A DNA stretch of 64,000 nt from an uncultured Lachnospiraceae bacterium (GTDB lineage: Bacteria > Bacillota > Clostridia > Lachnospirales > Lachnospiraceae), in the NCBI GenBank assembly GCA_902774915.1, contig CACYKH010000003.1, positions 62,001-126,000 on the forward strand. Direction: 5' to 3'. The notes below the pieces were generated by a model that worked only from the letters and a program-made list of their open reading frames with translations, searched no databases and had not been told where the DNA came from. Shown here one piece after another: positions 1 through 9,752 of this stretch. The position numbers and the translations under genes are program-made. Position 1 is the stretch's first letter. Every line of letters begins with the position of its first letter.

Positions 1-1315
1 ACCTTGCTGAACATGCATTGTTGTAATGCTGTTCAATACTTATATTCTTACGGCTGGCAGTCTTACCCTTCTCGTTCTTTGTGCTTGGAATAAGATCAAC
101 GCCTATCTGGAATTTGAAATCATGGTCTCCACCAAGAGCCTCAAGTTTAGTTATAAGCTCGTGGAGTCGCATCTTCAGTTTATCTTCATCTTCATATTTC
201 AGAAGGAGTGCAAAATTAGAAGTTGTGGCATGGGCCATCTTTTCCTTTGACTGTATTTCCCTCTGAATAGTCATATAGATTTTCGTAAGCATCTCTTCGC
301 CATCCTTCACTGAATGACAAAGAGCATAATTTCTATAATTCTTAAACACAAGATTAGCTACAGCAAAATTCTCTTTAGCATTTCTTCTCTTTCTAAGAGT
401 CTTCTCTCCATTGATCAGATACCACATCCAGTTACGTCCCTGAGTTGTAGCATCCAGGAAGAACAAACTCGTAAGTCTTGTCTGATGAACAATAGAAACG
501 ATTACATTAACAAATAAAATAGTAACAATTATTGCAACCAAAATGATAACTGCTGCATAGATTTCCAGGAAAAGAATCACATCTCGCATATTCAGATTAA
601 ACACTGCTTTTCCAATGAAATGCTCTCCGTCTTTTGTATCCACAGAAATCCATGCAGGAATTCCCATTGAATCTATCTTGTCTTTTGTATCTGCATTATT
701 TGAATACTGAAAATATACTCCATTAGAATAATGAACAGTACTACTTCCCGTTTCATCTGATTCCTGACCTAGTTCATCTTTAAGTTCATCCTTCAGCTCA
801 TCTTCATCAGTAGTTGAGATAACAAAACCGGTATCACCATTTTCATCACTTAGATAATTCTCGCCTATCCACTTAAAGACTTTGTTCGCTCTAAGTTTAA
901 GATTATTGTTATTATCAATATATATCATGTCAGATTCCGCATCTTCTACAACATGATATTTCACATTTTCTTCAGATAAAATGACATCCGCTTCTTTAGT
1001 GCTTCTGGTATCTTCGCCCTTCTTATAGATGACAATTCCCGAATCGTCTGTTACCACGAAGTCCATATCACTTTCCTCGAGGATGGACTTAATATCATCA
1101 TTTTCTATTCCGCGCTCATAAATCTTGGATAATCTGACAACCTCATCATATCCATTTACAAACTTGGATTCCAGAATGTATTGAAGAAAGAATCCTGACA
1201 AAAACACCATCATAGCAACAAATAAAACTGTGAAAATTGTAAATGCTATTATGGAGCCCCATATATTATTCTTTTTTACTTTTCTATATAATTTCTGATT
1301 TTTATTCTTCGCCAT
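1..1315 (-). CDS. Membrane-anchored protein with degenerate GGDEF domain (partial, 3' end off window)
   Basis: An open frame starts with ATG at 1315 after a GGGAGG ribosome site (6-base spacing) and stays open for 438 codons to the left edge, so the C-terminus is missing. I translated it by hand. There is a membrane segment at about residues 19-43, an extracytoplasmic sensor-like region to about 240, a second membrane segment at about 242-266, then a domain with the layout of a diguanylate cyclase: a DATTQGRN block in the usual D-x-x-T-x-x-x-N region and an IGVDLI strand near the end. The GGDEF signature, near residue 360, reads TTSNF, so cyclase activity is unlikely. In such proteins an EAL phosphodiesterase domain often follows, but that part lies outside. 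It follows the DUF4129 gene by 117 bases. The role in c-di-GMP signalling is inferred. Confidence 0.7.
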   Translation of the reverse strand, partial: MAKNKNQKLYRKVKKNNIWGSIIAFTIFTVLFVAMMVFLSGFFLQYILESKFVNGYDEVVRLSKIYERGIENDDIKSILEESDMDFVVTDDSGIVIYKKGEDTRSTKEADVILSEENVKYHVVEDAESDMIYIDNNNNLKLRANKVFKWIGENYLSDENGDTGFVISTTDEDELKDELKDELGQESDETGSSTVHYSNGVYFQYSNNADTKDKIDSMGIPAWISVDTKDGEHFIGKAVFNLNMRDVILFLEIYAAVIILVAIIVTILFVNVIVSIVHQTRLTSLFFLDATTQGRNWMWYLINGEKTLRKRRNAKENFAVANLVFKNYRNYALCHSVKDGEEMLTKIYMTIQREIQSKEKMAHATTSNFALLLKYEDEDKLKMRLHELITKLEALGGDHDFKFQIGVDLIPSTKNEKGKTASRKNISIEQHYNNACSAR

Positions 1316-1432
1316 TTATGGCCTCCCGGGAATTAATTTCAAATCACAAATATATAATAACAGATTAAAATACAGATTGTATTAAATAAACCTTAAATCT
1401 ATATTAGTTTATATTTAAAATATTAAATGCCA

Positions 1433-2662
1433 TCACTTCAACTTTTTCATATCTTTAAGGAATTTGGAATCCGGCATAACTCCACCATATCTTACATCGT
1501 TATACATATCCGTAAGGGTATCTACTTCTTTTGGAAGGTTATCGCCCTCAGAATGATTCATCATGATAAGTATATCCTTGGTGGTGGCATTACGGTCTGG
1601 AACAAAGAAACGCTTAAACGCCTGAACTCTTGTTTTGTAAATTCTTCTGGCTTTGATATCAGGAGAGTTTCCTACCAGCTTATTCGGATCAACATATTTA
1701 TCTACCGAAAAGCCATGCCTTTTATTCTTGGAAATGTTTTCTACCAGATCATCATCTCTCATATTTCTCATAAGAAGAAGTCTTATCAGCCAGCTGAATA
1801 CTTTATAAAGCAAAAATACAACCAGCAAGATAATAAGAGCAGTCAGGATAAAATGGATTATCTTCGAAAGAAGACTCGCATCCGTAATATCCTTATAATA
1901 GACATTTGATCCAGTCATATTTCCTGGAAGCGACAGTCCTAAAAGGGTAAGTATAAGTTTTAATATGTTTATGATAATAAGGATTACAAACTTTGCAATT
2001 ATTGCCAGTGCAAGAAGCAAATCCTTAAGAGCCCTGTCGAAATGGAGTGCATTTCCCAGGATCAAAGCTGTAAGCGTTATGACCATGATGGCCGTGATTA
2101 TCAGACTATTTACGGAAACTATCTGTTTCACTGGTGCTCCGCTAACACGCTTGGTCTTGTGGATGTAACTCTCCAGTCCTTCCAGATACATCGCCACAAG
2201 AAATACCATAATTATGATAATAGGGAAGATATAGCCTATATGAACGAGGGACTTGTTATCGAAATATGTCCCAAGTCCGATGGTTGCCATACCCACAAGG
2301 AAGCATGGCCAAGGAGCCTCAAAGAATCTCTTTAAGGTATAATTTGACCTCATGTATAAAACGCCTTCCATGGCTAAGGACATAATAACCAGGACAAGTA
2401 TCACCTTCAGATACATATTTCCGGCTATCAGGAATGTCAAAAAGCTTATACCGAGATGTACGATGAAAAGGAATATTCCCCTTGAAAATACCTCGCGAAG
2501 AATGAATGAAATGATCATTACTCCAAGAATGTACAAAGTCCATTTAATTTTGAGAACCGGCTGACCAAAAAGACCCAGTACCATATTGGTAAGGAGTATT
2601 ACGTAGAAGAATAAATATATCAGGTGCATGGACCGTCTTAAAAATGCAATCAGTTTATACAT
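1433..2662 (-). CDS. Multi-pass membrane protein with DUF4129-like C-terminus
   Basis: 409 residues. Roughly the first 300 residues carry several hydrophobic segments, and a soluble C-terminal tail ends with the pattern TLTDMYNDVRYGG, which resembles the C-terminal DUF4129 domain found with bacterial transglutaminase-like proteins. The transglutaminase domain that usually sits between the membrane part and DUF4129 is not present. It overlaps the DUF58 gene by 8 bases and forms a MoxR-DUF58-DUF4129 trio, a known association whose function is thought to be assembly or activation of membrane or envelope complexes. The exact role is unknown. The family call rests on context plus the C-terminal motif. 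Confidence 0.7.
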   Translation of the reverse strand: MYKLIAFLRRSMHLIYLFFYVILLTNMVLGLFGQPVLKIKWTLYILGVMIISFILREVFSRGIFLFIVHLGISFLTFLIAGNMYLKVILVLVIMSLAMEGVLYMRSNYTLKRFFEAPWPCFLVGMATIGLGTYFDNKSLVHIGYIFPIIIIMVFLVAMYLEGLESYIHKTKRVSGAPVKQIVSVNSLIITAIMVITLTALILGNALHFDRALKDLLLALAIIAKFVILIIINILKLILTLLGLSLPGNMTGSNVYYKDITDASLLSKIIHFILTALIILLVVFLLYKVFSWLIRLLLMRNMRDDDLVENISKNKRHGFSVDKYVDPNKLVGNSPDIKARRIYKTRVQAFKRFFVPDRNATTKDILIMMNHSEGDNLPKEVDTLTDMYNDVRYGGVMPDSKFLKDMKKLK

Positions 2663-3773
2663 TTATCGGCACCTCCCACGCACTGGAATATGGTCGGTCC
2701 GCTATATATGGATATTCGTCATAACAAGGAACAATAAGCCTTACAGAGCCGCCCTGCTGTTCAATCTTATCCAGAAGATCAATGAGATCTGACTTAGCAT
2801 AAGGACTCACAACAAGGTACAGACAATCACTGTTTGTATGAGCAATCTCGTCGCGCACTGAGCTTAGGAAAGCATCCTTTCCTTCGGAACCTGATATTTC
2901 AGCAAGCATTCTATCTATTGTTATTCCATGTTTCTTTTCTGTTCCTTCCTGAACATTTGGAAGGGACCTGCCATCTGCGGTCATACCGTTAGTTATAACT
3001 GAAACAGTTATATTTTTTGCAAGCAGACTTCTTGAAAAACTACTTACTATGGAAATTGCCTCTTCCAATAGTTTATCTGTCTCAATCATATAATCATTAT
3101 CAAGATTCAGCATAATCTTAACTCGACTATCAGTTGTATAGCCGTACATATTTACCATCAGCTCTCTTGCCTTGGCACTCTGTTTCCAGTTAATACTACG
3201 ATATGGGTCAAAGGACTGGTATTCACGGACACCACGGAAAGTAAGGCTGTCCTCAACCATACTGCGCTTCGCTTCCATTTCGCCCATTATTCCTTTGAAG
3301 AAAACCTTGAATCGTTCAGTATTAAGTTTCTTTGGGAAAACATAGATAGTATCGGAGTGTCTCATTTTGTGGGCGTAGGTATCTGTCATAAAGAAATCAC
3401 GAACAATGATGCTTGCATTGTTCACGCCCATAACTCCTCTGGCACTACCCTCAAACTGAAGCTTTCTTGTAATTCGCTGGTGGCCAAGTATTGAGAAAAG
3501 TTCATTCTTATGATAAAGATCAGTAACATTGGAATTAGATTTATCGTAAAACTTTAAGCTCTTATCTACGGAAAACTTCAAATGAAAAACAGGCAGAGGT
3601 AAAAACTTATCGTTGGTAACGATTTCGATCAGTTCAGCACTCTCCCCGCATTCTATGTAGTCTCGGCTGAACTTAACTTCAGTTTCGAGACCTTTATCCC
3701 AATATTTACTATATAAATACTTCTGAAGAACATAAACCAGCAGAAGTATAAGAACCGCAACTACTAGTTTCAT
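2655..3773 (-). CDS. DUF58 domain-containing protein
   Basis: 372 residues. One membrane segment lies at residues 2-17, followed by a beta-rich region and the DUF58 signature YQSFDPYRSINWKQSAKA, then a von Willebrand A-like stretch starting at VKIMLNLD. DUF58 proteins are nearly always encoded next to a MoxR ATPase, as here (the MoxR gene ends 42 bases upstream), and are proposed to be the ATPase's partner in envelope maturation. The downstream DUF4129 gene overlaps by 8 bases, so the three are probably co-translated. The family call is strong; substrate and role are unknown. Confidence 0.9.
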   Translation of the reverse strand: MKLVVAVLILLLVYVLQKYLYSKYWDKGLETEVKFSRDYIECGESAELIEIVTNDKFLPLPVFHLKFSVDKSLKFYDKSNSNVTDLYHKNELFSILGHQRITRKLQFEGSARGVMGVNNASIIVRDFFMTDTYAHKMRHSDTIYVFPKKLNTERFKVFFKGIMGEMEAKRSMVEDSLTFRGVREYQSFDPYRSINWKQSAKARELMVNMYGYTTDSRVKIMLNLDNDYMIETDKLLEEAISIVSSFSRSLLAKNITVSVITNGMTADGRSLPNVQEGTEKKHGITIDRMLAEISGSEGKDAFLSSVRDEIAHTNSDCLYLVVSPYAKSDLIDLLDKIEQQGGSVRLIVPCYDEYPYIADRPYSSAWEVPINV

Positions 3774-3815
3774 TTAAACCCCCGATGCACCAATAAAGTA
3801 CAGCCTTCTATAAAC

Positions 3816-4766
3816 CTACTTCCACTCCTCTACAGGAACCGGAACCCCTGCAACCGCATCAGAAATAATATCACGAACATCCTTAAGTCCGCTGACACCA
3901 GCACTTGTTATTACTCTGTGAGAATAAACATATGGTGCAAGGAAACGTACATCGTCAGGTGTTACATATTCTCTTCCTGATATAGCCGCAAATGCCTGAG
4001 ACATTCTCATGAGATTGAGAGATGCTCTAGGACTAACTCCAGAGAAAAGCTTGCTGGAATTACGTGTTGCTTCGGAAATATCTACAATGTATTCCTTAAC
4101 AACATCATGAACCTTTATACTTTTAACTGCCTCAGCAGCATTAATTATATCTTCACCAGTACATACCGCTTCTACTTCTGTCTGAGGCGCATCTGTTATA
4201 AATCTGTTCAGGATAGCAACCTCATCGTCTCGACTAAGATCTCCCATAGTAAGCTTAACCATGAATCTATCCAGCTGAGCTTCAGGAAGCGGGAATGTAC
4301 CTGTTGTTTCGATTGGGTTTTCGGTAGCAATAACAATGAATGGAGCTGAAAGTTCACGGCTTACACCATCAACTGTTACAGCTCGCTCTTCCATTGCCTC
4401 AAGAAGTGCACTCTGTGTACGAGGAGTTGCTCTGTTAATCTCGTCTGCAAGAAGGATGTTTGTGAAAACTGGTCCTGCAATGAATTCAAACTCCTCAGAT
4501 TTCTGGCTATAAATATTAAGGCCAGTAATATCCTGTGGCATCAGGTCAGGTGTGAACTGCACGCGGCGAAAATCCGCCTTAATGCTGTCAGCTATGCATT
4601 TAGCCATGGTGGTCTTTCCTGTACCTGGCATATCCTCCAGGAGAACATGGCCACCAGAGAGCATAGCAGAAAATACTAATGAGAAAACCTCATCACTGCC
4701 TATCATTACTCCACGTATATTTCCCAATACCTTACTATATAATTCTCTTACTTCTTTTATTTCCAT
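3816..4766 (-). CDS. MoxR family AAA+ ATPase
   Basis: 316 residues from the ATG at 4766. Walker A is PGTGKT at residues 47-52 and Walker B is LLADE with D108-E109, followed by the sensor-like NRATPRTQSALLEAMEE block typical of MoxR. MoxR ATPases act as chaperone-like remodelers for partner proteins with a vWA domain, here the DUF58 protein next door. The frame extends upstream to a GTG at 4814, but no ribosome site precedes it, whereas GAGGG lies 13 bases before the ATG. The spacing is long, so the start is not certain. The gene follows purL by 64 bases. Confidence 0.9.
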   Translation of the reverse strand: MEIKEVRELYSKVLGNIRGVMIGSDEVFSLVFSAMLSGGHVLLEDMPGTGKTTMAKCIADSIKADFRRVQFTPDLMPQDITGLNIYSQKSEEFEFIAGPVFTNILLADEINRATPRTQSALLEAMEERAVTVDGVSRELSAPFIVIATENPIETTGTFPLPEAQLDRFMVKLTMGDLSRDDEVAILNRFITDAPQTEVEAVCTGEDIINAAEAVKSIKVHDVVKEYIVDISEATRNSSKLFSGVSPRASLNLMRMSQAFAAISGREYVTPDDVRFLAPYVYSHRVITSAGVSGLKDVRDIISDAVAGVPVPVEEWK

Positions 4767-4830
4767 ACTTGCAAACAAACCCTCAACAACAATCTCTAAA
4801 CGAGAATAACCCACAAATGCTTTTATCTAT

Positions 4831-7800
4831 TTACTTGAAATACTCAACGCCAGACTCAAATATCTTCTGGTCCTTGTCTCCATAAATGTTAAGATATGTG
4901 CTACGATCACGACGCTCTGAGTGGCCCATCTTTCCAAGTACACGTCCATCAGGACTTGTAATACCCTCGATAGCCATGTAAGAACCGTTGATATTGTAAT
5001 CCTCGTCCATTGTTGGATTACCTTCAGCATCAACGTACTGTGTAGCAACCTGTCCATTCTCAAAGAGCTTTCTAAGCCATTCTTCCTTAGCAACAAAACG
5101 TCCCTCACCATGTGAGATAGGAATTGAATAAACTCCACCAAGTGTTGCCTTCTGGAGCCATGGGCTCTTATTTGAAACAACCTTTGTATAAGCAATTCTT
5201 GACTGGTGACGTCCGATTGAATTACGAGCAAGTGTAGGACTGAGTTCTGTCTGCTCTACTATCTCACCAGTTGGAACAAGTCCAAGTTTGATGAGTGCCT
5301 GGAATCCATTACAGATACCAAGTGCAAGACCATCACGCTCGTTAAGAAGCTTCATAATCTCGTCCTTAATCTTCTCATTTCTAAATGTAGTCGCAATGAA
5401 TTTACCTGAACCATCTGGCTCATCACCACCTGAGAATCCACCAGGGAACATTACTATCTGTGACTGACTGATTGCCTTTGCGAATGCATCTACTGATTCT
5501 CTAATACCCTGAGGATCGAGGTTATTAAGAACTATAACCTCTGTCTCAGCTCCAGCTCTTTCAAATGCTCTCGCACTATCATATTCGCAGTTTGTTCCAG
5601 GGAATACTGGAATGAATACCTTTGGCTTAGCAACCTTATTCTTAGCTACATAGATGCTCTTAGCTTCGTAAACTCCACCAGCATAGCCTGTAAGCTCTGG
5701 ATTGTATCTGTATTTAAGCTCTGTTTCAGGAGTACCAGCCTTCTTAGCAGCTGTATAATCCTTAGCATGTCCTTCGAATCTTGCCTCAACTCCACTGTCA
5801 GTACTAAATACCTTCTTAAGAGGAGTTGTCCAAGCCTTAAGTGCCTCATCAACTGTTATCTTAACTGAACCATATGTAAATACTGCTTCATCTGTAACAG
5901 TACCAATAACCTTACCTGGAAGACCAAGAGCCTTAACATCTTCTGGACTAACTTCCATGATGATTGAACCATAATCCTTACGTCCAAGCTCATCCTCAGC
6001 GATTACATTCTTATCAAGGCTTACACCAAGCTTATTACCAAATGCCATCTTGCTGACGGCTTCGATAGTACCACCGAATCCTACAGCAAATGCTGACTGG
6101 ATAAGTCCCTGCTCTACTGCAGCACGAACCTTTGCATATCTATCGAGTACATCTTCGTATACTGGAACATCATTCTCATCCTTCTTAATGTCCATCTTAA
6201 CAAGGAGGTTTCCTGCCTTCTTAAGTTCGGATGTAACTACATTCTCAACTGTATTCATAACTACAGCAAATGAACAAAGTGTTGGAGGTACATCAATCTC
6301 ATTGAAGGAACCTGACATACTATCCTTACCACCAATTGATGGAAGTCCAAGACCAATCTGAGCTGAATATGAACCAAGAAGTGCAGCCAGTGGCTTACCC
6401 CAACGTGAAGGAACATCGTTCATTCTCTCGAAGTACTCCTGGAATGTGAGACGTATCTTGGATACATCTCCACCTGCAGCTGCAATCTTAGCAACTGAAT
6501 CAATTACTGCATAGATAGCACCATGATATGGGCTCCAGCTAAGGAGATATGGATCAAGACCATAACTCATCATACTTACAGCATCTGTTCTACGTGTTCC
6601 AAGCATAGGAACTGTAGCAATCATTGTCTGCATAGGTGAAAGCTGATACTTACCACCATATGGCATTGTTACTGTATTTGCTCCGATTGTTGAATCGAAC
6701 ATTTCAACAAGTCCACGCTCTGATGAAACATTGAGGTCTGAAAGAATATCCAGCCACTTAGTCTTAACATCAGCACCCTTGTTGCTATAATCTTCTGTAC
6801 TGCCCTCTGCATCAATTCCGGCAAATGGATTAACTGTTTCAGATGGCATCTGAACCTCAGCCTCTGTCTCCTGATGAGCACCGTTTGTATTCAGGAATGC
6901 ACGGCTGATATTAACGATTTCCTTACCTCTCCACTTAAGAACAAGACGAGGACTCTCAGTAACTGTAGCAACCTTAACAGCTTCAAGGTTCTCTTCTCTT
7001 GCATACTCAAGAAGCTTATCAGCATCTGCAGCATCAACTACAAGTGCCATTCTTTCCTGAGACTCTGAAATAGCTAGCTCTGTACCATCAAGACCTGCAT
7101 ACTTCTTTGGAACAAGATCAAGGTTGATATCAAGTCCGTCAGCCAGCTCACCGATTGCAACTGAAACACCACCGGCACCGAAGTCATTACACTTCTTAAT
7201 GAGTGTTGTAACCTCTGGACGACGGAACAGTCTCTGGAGCTTTCTCTCTGTAGGAGGATTACCCTTCTGAACTTCTGCTCCACAGCTCTCAAGTGACTCA
7301 GAGTTATGAGCCTTTGAAGAACCAGTAGCTCCACCACAACCATCACGACCTGTACGTCCACCAAGAAGGATTATAACGTCGCCAGGATCAGATGTAAGTC
7401 TCTTAACATTATCCTTTGGAGCAGCACCGATAACAGCACCAATCTCCATTCTCTTTGCAACATAATTTGGATGATAAACTTCCTGAACCAGACCAGTTGC
7501 AAGACCTATCTGGTTACCATATGAAGAATATCCCTTAGCAGCTGTCTGAACTATCTTACGCTGAGGCAGCTTATTTGGAAGTGTTTCAGCCAGTGACTTA
7601 GTTGGGTCAGCTGCACCTGTAACACGCATAGCCTGATAAACATATGTACGGCCTGACAGTGGATCACGGATTGCACCACCAAGACATGTAGCAGCACCAC
7701 CGAATGGCTCAATCTCTGTAGGATGGTTATGTGTCTCGTTCTTAAAGGAGATCAGCCAATCCTCTGTCACAATGCTTCCATCTTCATTCTTTATTGTAAG

Positions 7801-8730
7801 TGGAGCAACAATTGTGCAGGCATTTATCTCATCTGAAACATCAAGGTCTTCAAGCTTTCCATCCTTACGAAGTTTCTTCATACCCATAAGAGCAATGTCC
7901 ATAAGACATGTGAACTTATCGTCGCGACCTGCATTTATCTCTGCAGCATCAGCAAGGTATTTCTTAAATGTACCCTCGATGGCATCTTTATATTTACCTT
8001 CGTCAAACTTAATGTTTGTAAGCTCTGTAGCAAATGTTGTATGACGGCAGTGGTCTGACCAATATGTATCCAGAACCTTGATTTCTGTAAAGCTTGGATC
8101 TCTGTTTTCTTCTGCTGTGAAGTAATTACGGATATGCCAGAAATCCTTGTATGTCATGGCAAGTCCCATGCTGTCATAGAGAGCCTTAAAGTCATCCTCT
8201 GACATGGAGCAGAATCCATCCATAATCTTTACATCTGCTGGCTCATCATAATTCATAATGAGTGTATCTGGCTTGGCAGCGTTATCAATACGAGCCTCAA
8301 CAGGGTTGATTACATATTCCTCGATTGTTTTCTTCTGCTCATCTGTCAGCTGTCCGCCACTCACCTTAACCACATATGTGATACCTGATCTGATGATTGG
8401 CTCTGCGCTGTCATCCAGAAGCTTAACGCACTGCTCTGCTGAGTCAGCTCTCTGATCGAACTGACCTGGAAGGTATTCCATAGAGAATACGAAGTCGCCT
8501 TCGTCGTATGGGAACTCCTCCTTATATACAATATCTACCGGAGGCTCTGAAAATACAGTTACAATGGCCTCTTCGAAAACTTCGTCAGAAAGATTTTCAA
8601 CATCATATCTGACAAGTTCCCTTACAGTCACATCCTTAAGACTCAGATAAGCCCTGAACTCGTTTGTCAGCTCATCTGCTCTTACTGCATAGTCTGGTCT
8701 CTTTTCAACGTAGATTCTTCTTACACTCAT
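4831..8730 (-). CDS. purL: Phosphoribosylformylglycinamidine synthase (single-chain PurL)
   Basis: 1299 residues, the length of the fused large PurL, which catalyses ATP- and glutamine-dependent conversion of FGAR to FGAM in de novo purine synthesis. The N-terminal and two AIRS-like synthetase parts are followed by a glutaminase domain starting near residue 1040 at FIPVFPGTNCEYDSARAF. The nucleophile is Cys1140 in LGICNGFQ, and the catalytic His1207 sits in ISHGEGR. Because both parts are fused, no separate purQ or purS is needed. A GAGGAG ribosome site precedes the ATG. It lies 50 bases downstream of an M14-family gene. No purine riboswitch is visible in that short gap. Confidence 0.97.
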   Translation of the reverse strand: MSVRRIYVEKRPDYAVRADELTNEFRAYLSLKDVTVRELVRYDVENLSDEVFEEAIVTVFSEPPVDIVYKEEFPYDEGDFVFSMEYLPGQFDQRADSAEQCVKLLDDSAEPIIRSGITYVVKVSGGQLTDEQKKTIEEYVINPVEARIDNAAKPDTLIMNYDEPADVKIMDGFCSMSEDDFKALYDSMGLAMTYKDFWHIRNYFTAEENRDPSFTEIKVLDTYWSDHCRHTTFATELTNIKFDEGKYKDAIEGTFKKYLADAAEINAGRDDKFTCLMDIALMGMKKLRKDGKLEDLDVSDEINACTIVAPLTIKNEDGSIVTEDWLISFKNETHNHPTEIEPFGGAATCLGGAIRDPLSGRTYVYQAMRVTGAADPTKSLAETLPNKLPQRKIVQTAAKGYSSYGNQIGLATGLVQEVYHPNYVAKRMEIGAVIGAAPKDNVKRLTSDPGDVIILLGGRTGRDGCGGATGSSKAHNSESLESCGAEVQKGNPPTERKLQRLFRRPEVTTLIKKCNDFGAGGVSVAIGELADGLDINLDLVPKKYAGLDGTELAISESQERMALVVDAADADKLLEYAREENLEAVKVATVTESPRLVLKWRGKEIVNISRAFLNTNGAHQETEAEVQMPSETVNPFAGIDAEGSTEDYSNKGADVKTKWLDILSDLNVSSERGLVEMFDSTIGANTVTMPYGGKYQLSPMQTMIATVPMLGTRRTDAVSMMSYGLDPYLLSWSPYHGAIYAVIDSVAKIAAAGGDVSKIRLTFQEYFERMNDVPSRWGKPLAALLGSYSAQIGLGLPSIGGKDSMSGSFNEIDVPPTLCSFAVVMNTVENVVTSELKKAGNLLVKMDIKKDENDVPVYEDVLDRYAKVRAAVEQGLIQSAFAVGFGGTIEAVSKMAFGNKLGVSLDKNVIAEDELGRKDYGSIIMEVSPEDVKALGLPGKVIGTVTDEAVFTYGSVKITVDEALKAWTTPLKKVFSTDSGVEARFEGHAKDYTAAKKAGTPETELKYRYNPELTGYAGGVYEAKSIYVAKNKVAKPKVFIPVFPGTNCEYDSARAFERAGAETEVIVLNNLDPQGIRESVDAFAKAISQSQIVMFPGGFSGGDEPDGSGKFIATTFRNEKIKDEIMKLLNERDGLALGICNGFQALIKLGLVPTGEIVEQTELSPTLARNSIGRHQSRIAYTKVVSNKSPWLQKATLGGVYSIPISHGEGRFVAKEEWLRKLFENGQVATQYVDAEGNPTMDEDYNINGSYMAIEGITSPDGRVLGKMGHSERRDRSTYLNIYGDKDQKIFESGVEYFK

Positions 8731-8780
8731 GTTATTTCTCCTCTTGTTTGTTTTTTGGGCGGCTAGCGTAATGCTGCCAC

Positions 8781-9740
8781 CTATTTATGAATCTTCTTAA
8801 TAATACGGAATATTACCACATTTTGATAGATAAGTGGGGCATCTTGCTGGTAGAAAATAATTCCATCAACCGGGGAACGCACCTCACTCAGAACATGTCC
8901 ATCCATAGGGTCTATAATCTCAGCAAGAATATCTCCCTTTCTTACTTCTTTATTAACATTCTTCATTCTCTTGAAGAAGCCCGCTGCCTCTGACTTAACT
9001 GTGAGCATATCATCCTCATCCATCAGAGTTGCTATCTGGCCACCCATGCTGTTATATCTGATAACGCCCATGCGGGACAGGAATCTCAGAACAGCACTAA
9101 CGGCAACTTCAGCATATTCCTCATTGATTCGCTCAGTACCACCTGAGTAAAGTGAAAAGGCCTCGGTACCGGATCTCTGCCAGTTGTAATTAAGAGTACC
9201 TTCGTCAAATGCCCTCACCTCGGCCAGCATTACGAATGGCAGACCGAAGAGGTTTGCAAGGTTAGTACTTTCGAATCCCGTCTTCATCATACGGATATGA
9301 GGAATGAACCTTCCTCTCATATAATAAGATGGAAACTGTATTCCGTAAGAATATGTTTTCAGCTCTTCCATAAGCGCATAAGCCAGGCGGCTTGTAGCTG
9401 TACCCTCCGGATTTCCAGGGAATTCTCTGTTGATATCCGAATCATCCGACAGCCAGAACTTATGGTCGGCGTTCATAGCACTATAATTAACTGATGGTAT
9501 CAGAAGTATAGACTTACCTGATACTATATCTCCAGCCTCTTCTATCTCAGACAGTCTAGCTGAAAGCTTGGAACAGATATAAAGCTGCTGATGCTCATTT
9601 CCTCTCATGGCACCAACAATAGCTGCGCTATGTTCTGCTCTTTCTGGATCCGAATATGTACCCGCACCGAATACATATCCATATATATTATGCTCTCCAC
9701 TAAAAGGAGTTTCGTATGAAAAAATCGTCTTCTGTCTCAT
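8781..9740 (-). CDS. Succinylglutamate desuccinylase/aspartoacylase-like (M14) protein, altered metal site
   Basis: 319 residues with the fold landmarks of the M14 desuccinylase/aspartoacylase group: GAMRGNEH at residues 43-50, DINREFPGN at 102-110, and a C-terminal beta domain ending in a biotinyl-like GHVLSEVRSPVDG segment. The first zinc ligand, His in the usual HGNE, is Arg46 here, and the DLH block that supplies the last zinc ligand is not recognisable (TYSYGIQFPSYYMRGR at that place). The family call is good, but a zinc hydrolase activity is doubtful. It lies 12 bases after a paralogue and 50 before purL. Substrate unknown. Confidence 0.75.
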   Translation of the reverse strand: MRQKTIFSYETPFSGEHNIYGYVFGAGTYSDPERAEHSAAIVGAMRGNEHQQLYICSKLSARLSEIEEAGDIVSGKSILLIPSVNYSAMNADHKFWLSDDSDINREFPGNPEGTATSRLAYALMEELKTYSYGIQFPSYYMRGRFIPHIRMMKTGFESTNLANLFGLPFVMLAEVRAFDEGTLNYNWQRSGTEAFSLYSGGTERINEEYAEVAVSAVLRFLSRMGVIRYNSMGGQIATLMDEDDMLTVKSEAAGFFKRMKNVNKEVRKGDILAEIIDPMDGHVLSEVRSPVDGIIFYQQDAPLIYQNVVIFRIIKKIHK

Positions 9741-9752
9741 TTCACTCCCTCA

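Noticed and set aside
4831..8730. Several long open frames antisense to or in other frames of purL.
   Set aside because: They follow from codon bias of the real gene, have no ribosome sites and no recognisable protein features.
8731..8780. A purine riboswitch before purL.
   Set aside because: The gap is only 50 bases and contains no aptamer-like fold.
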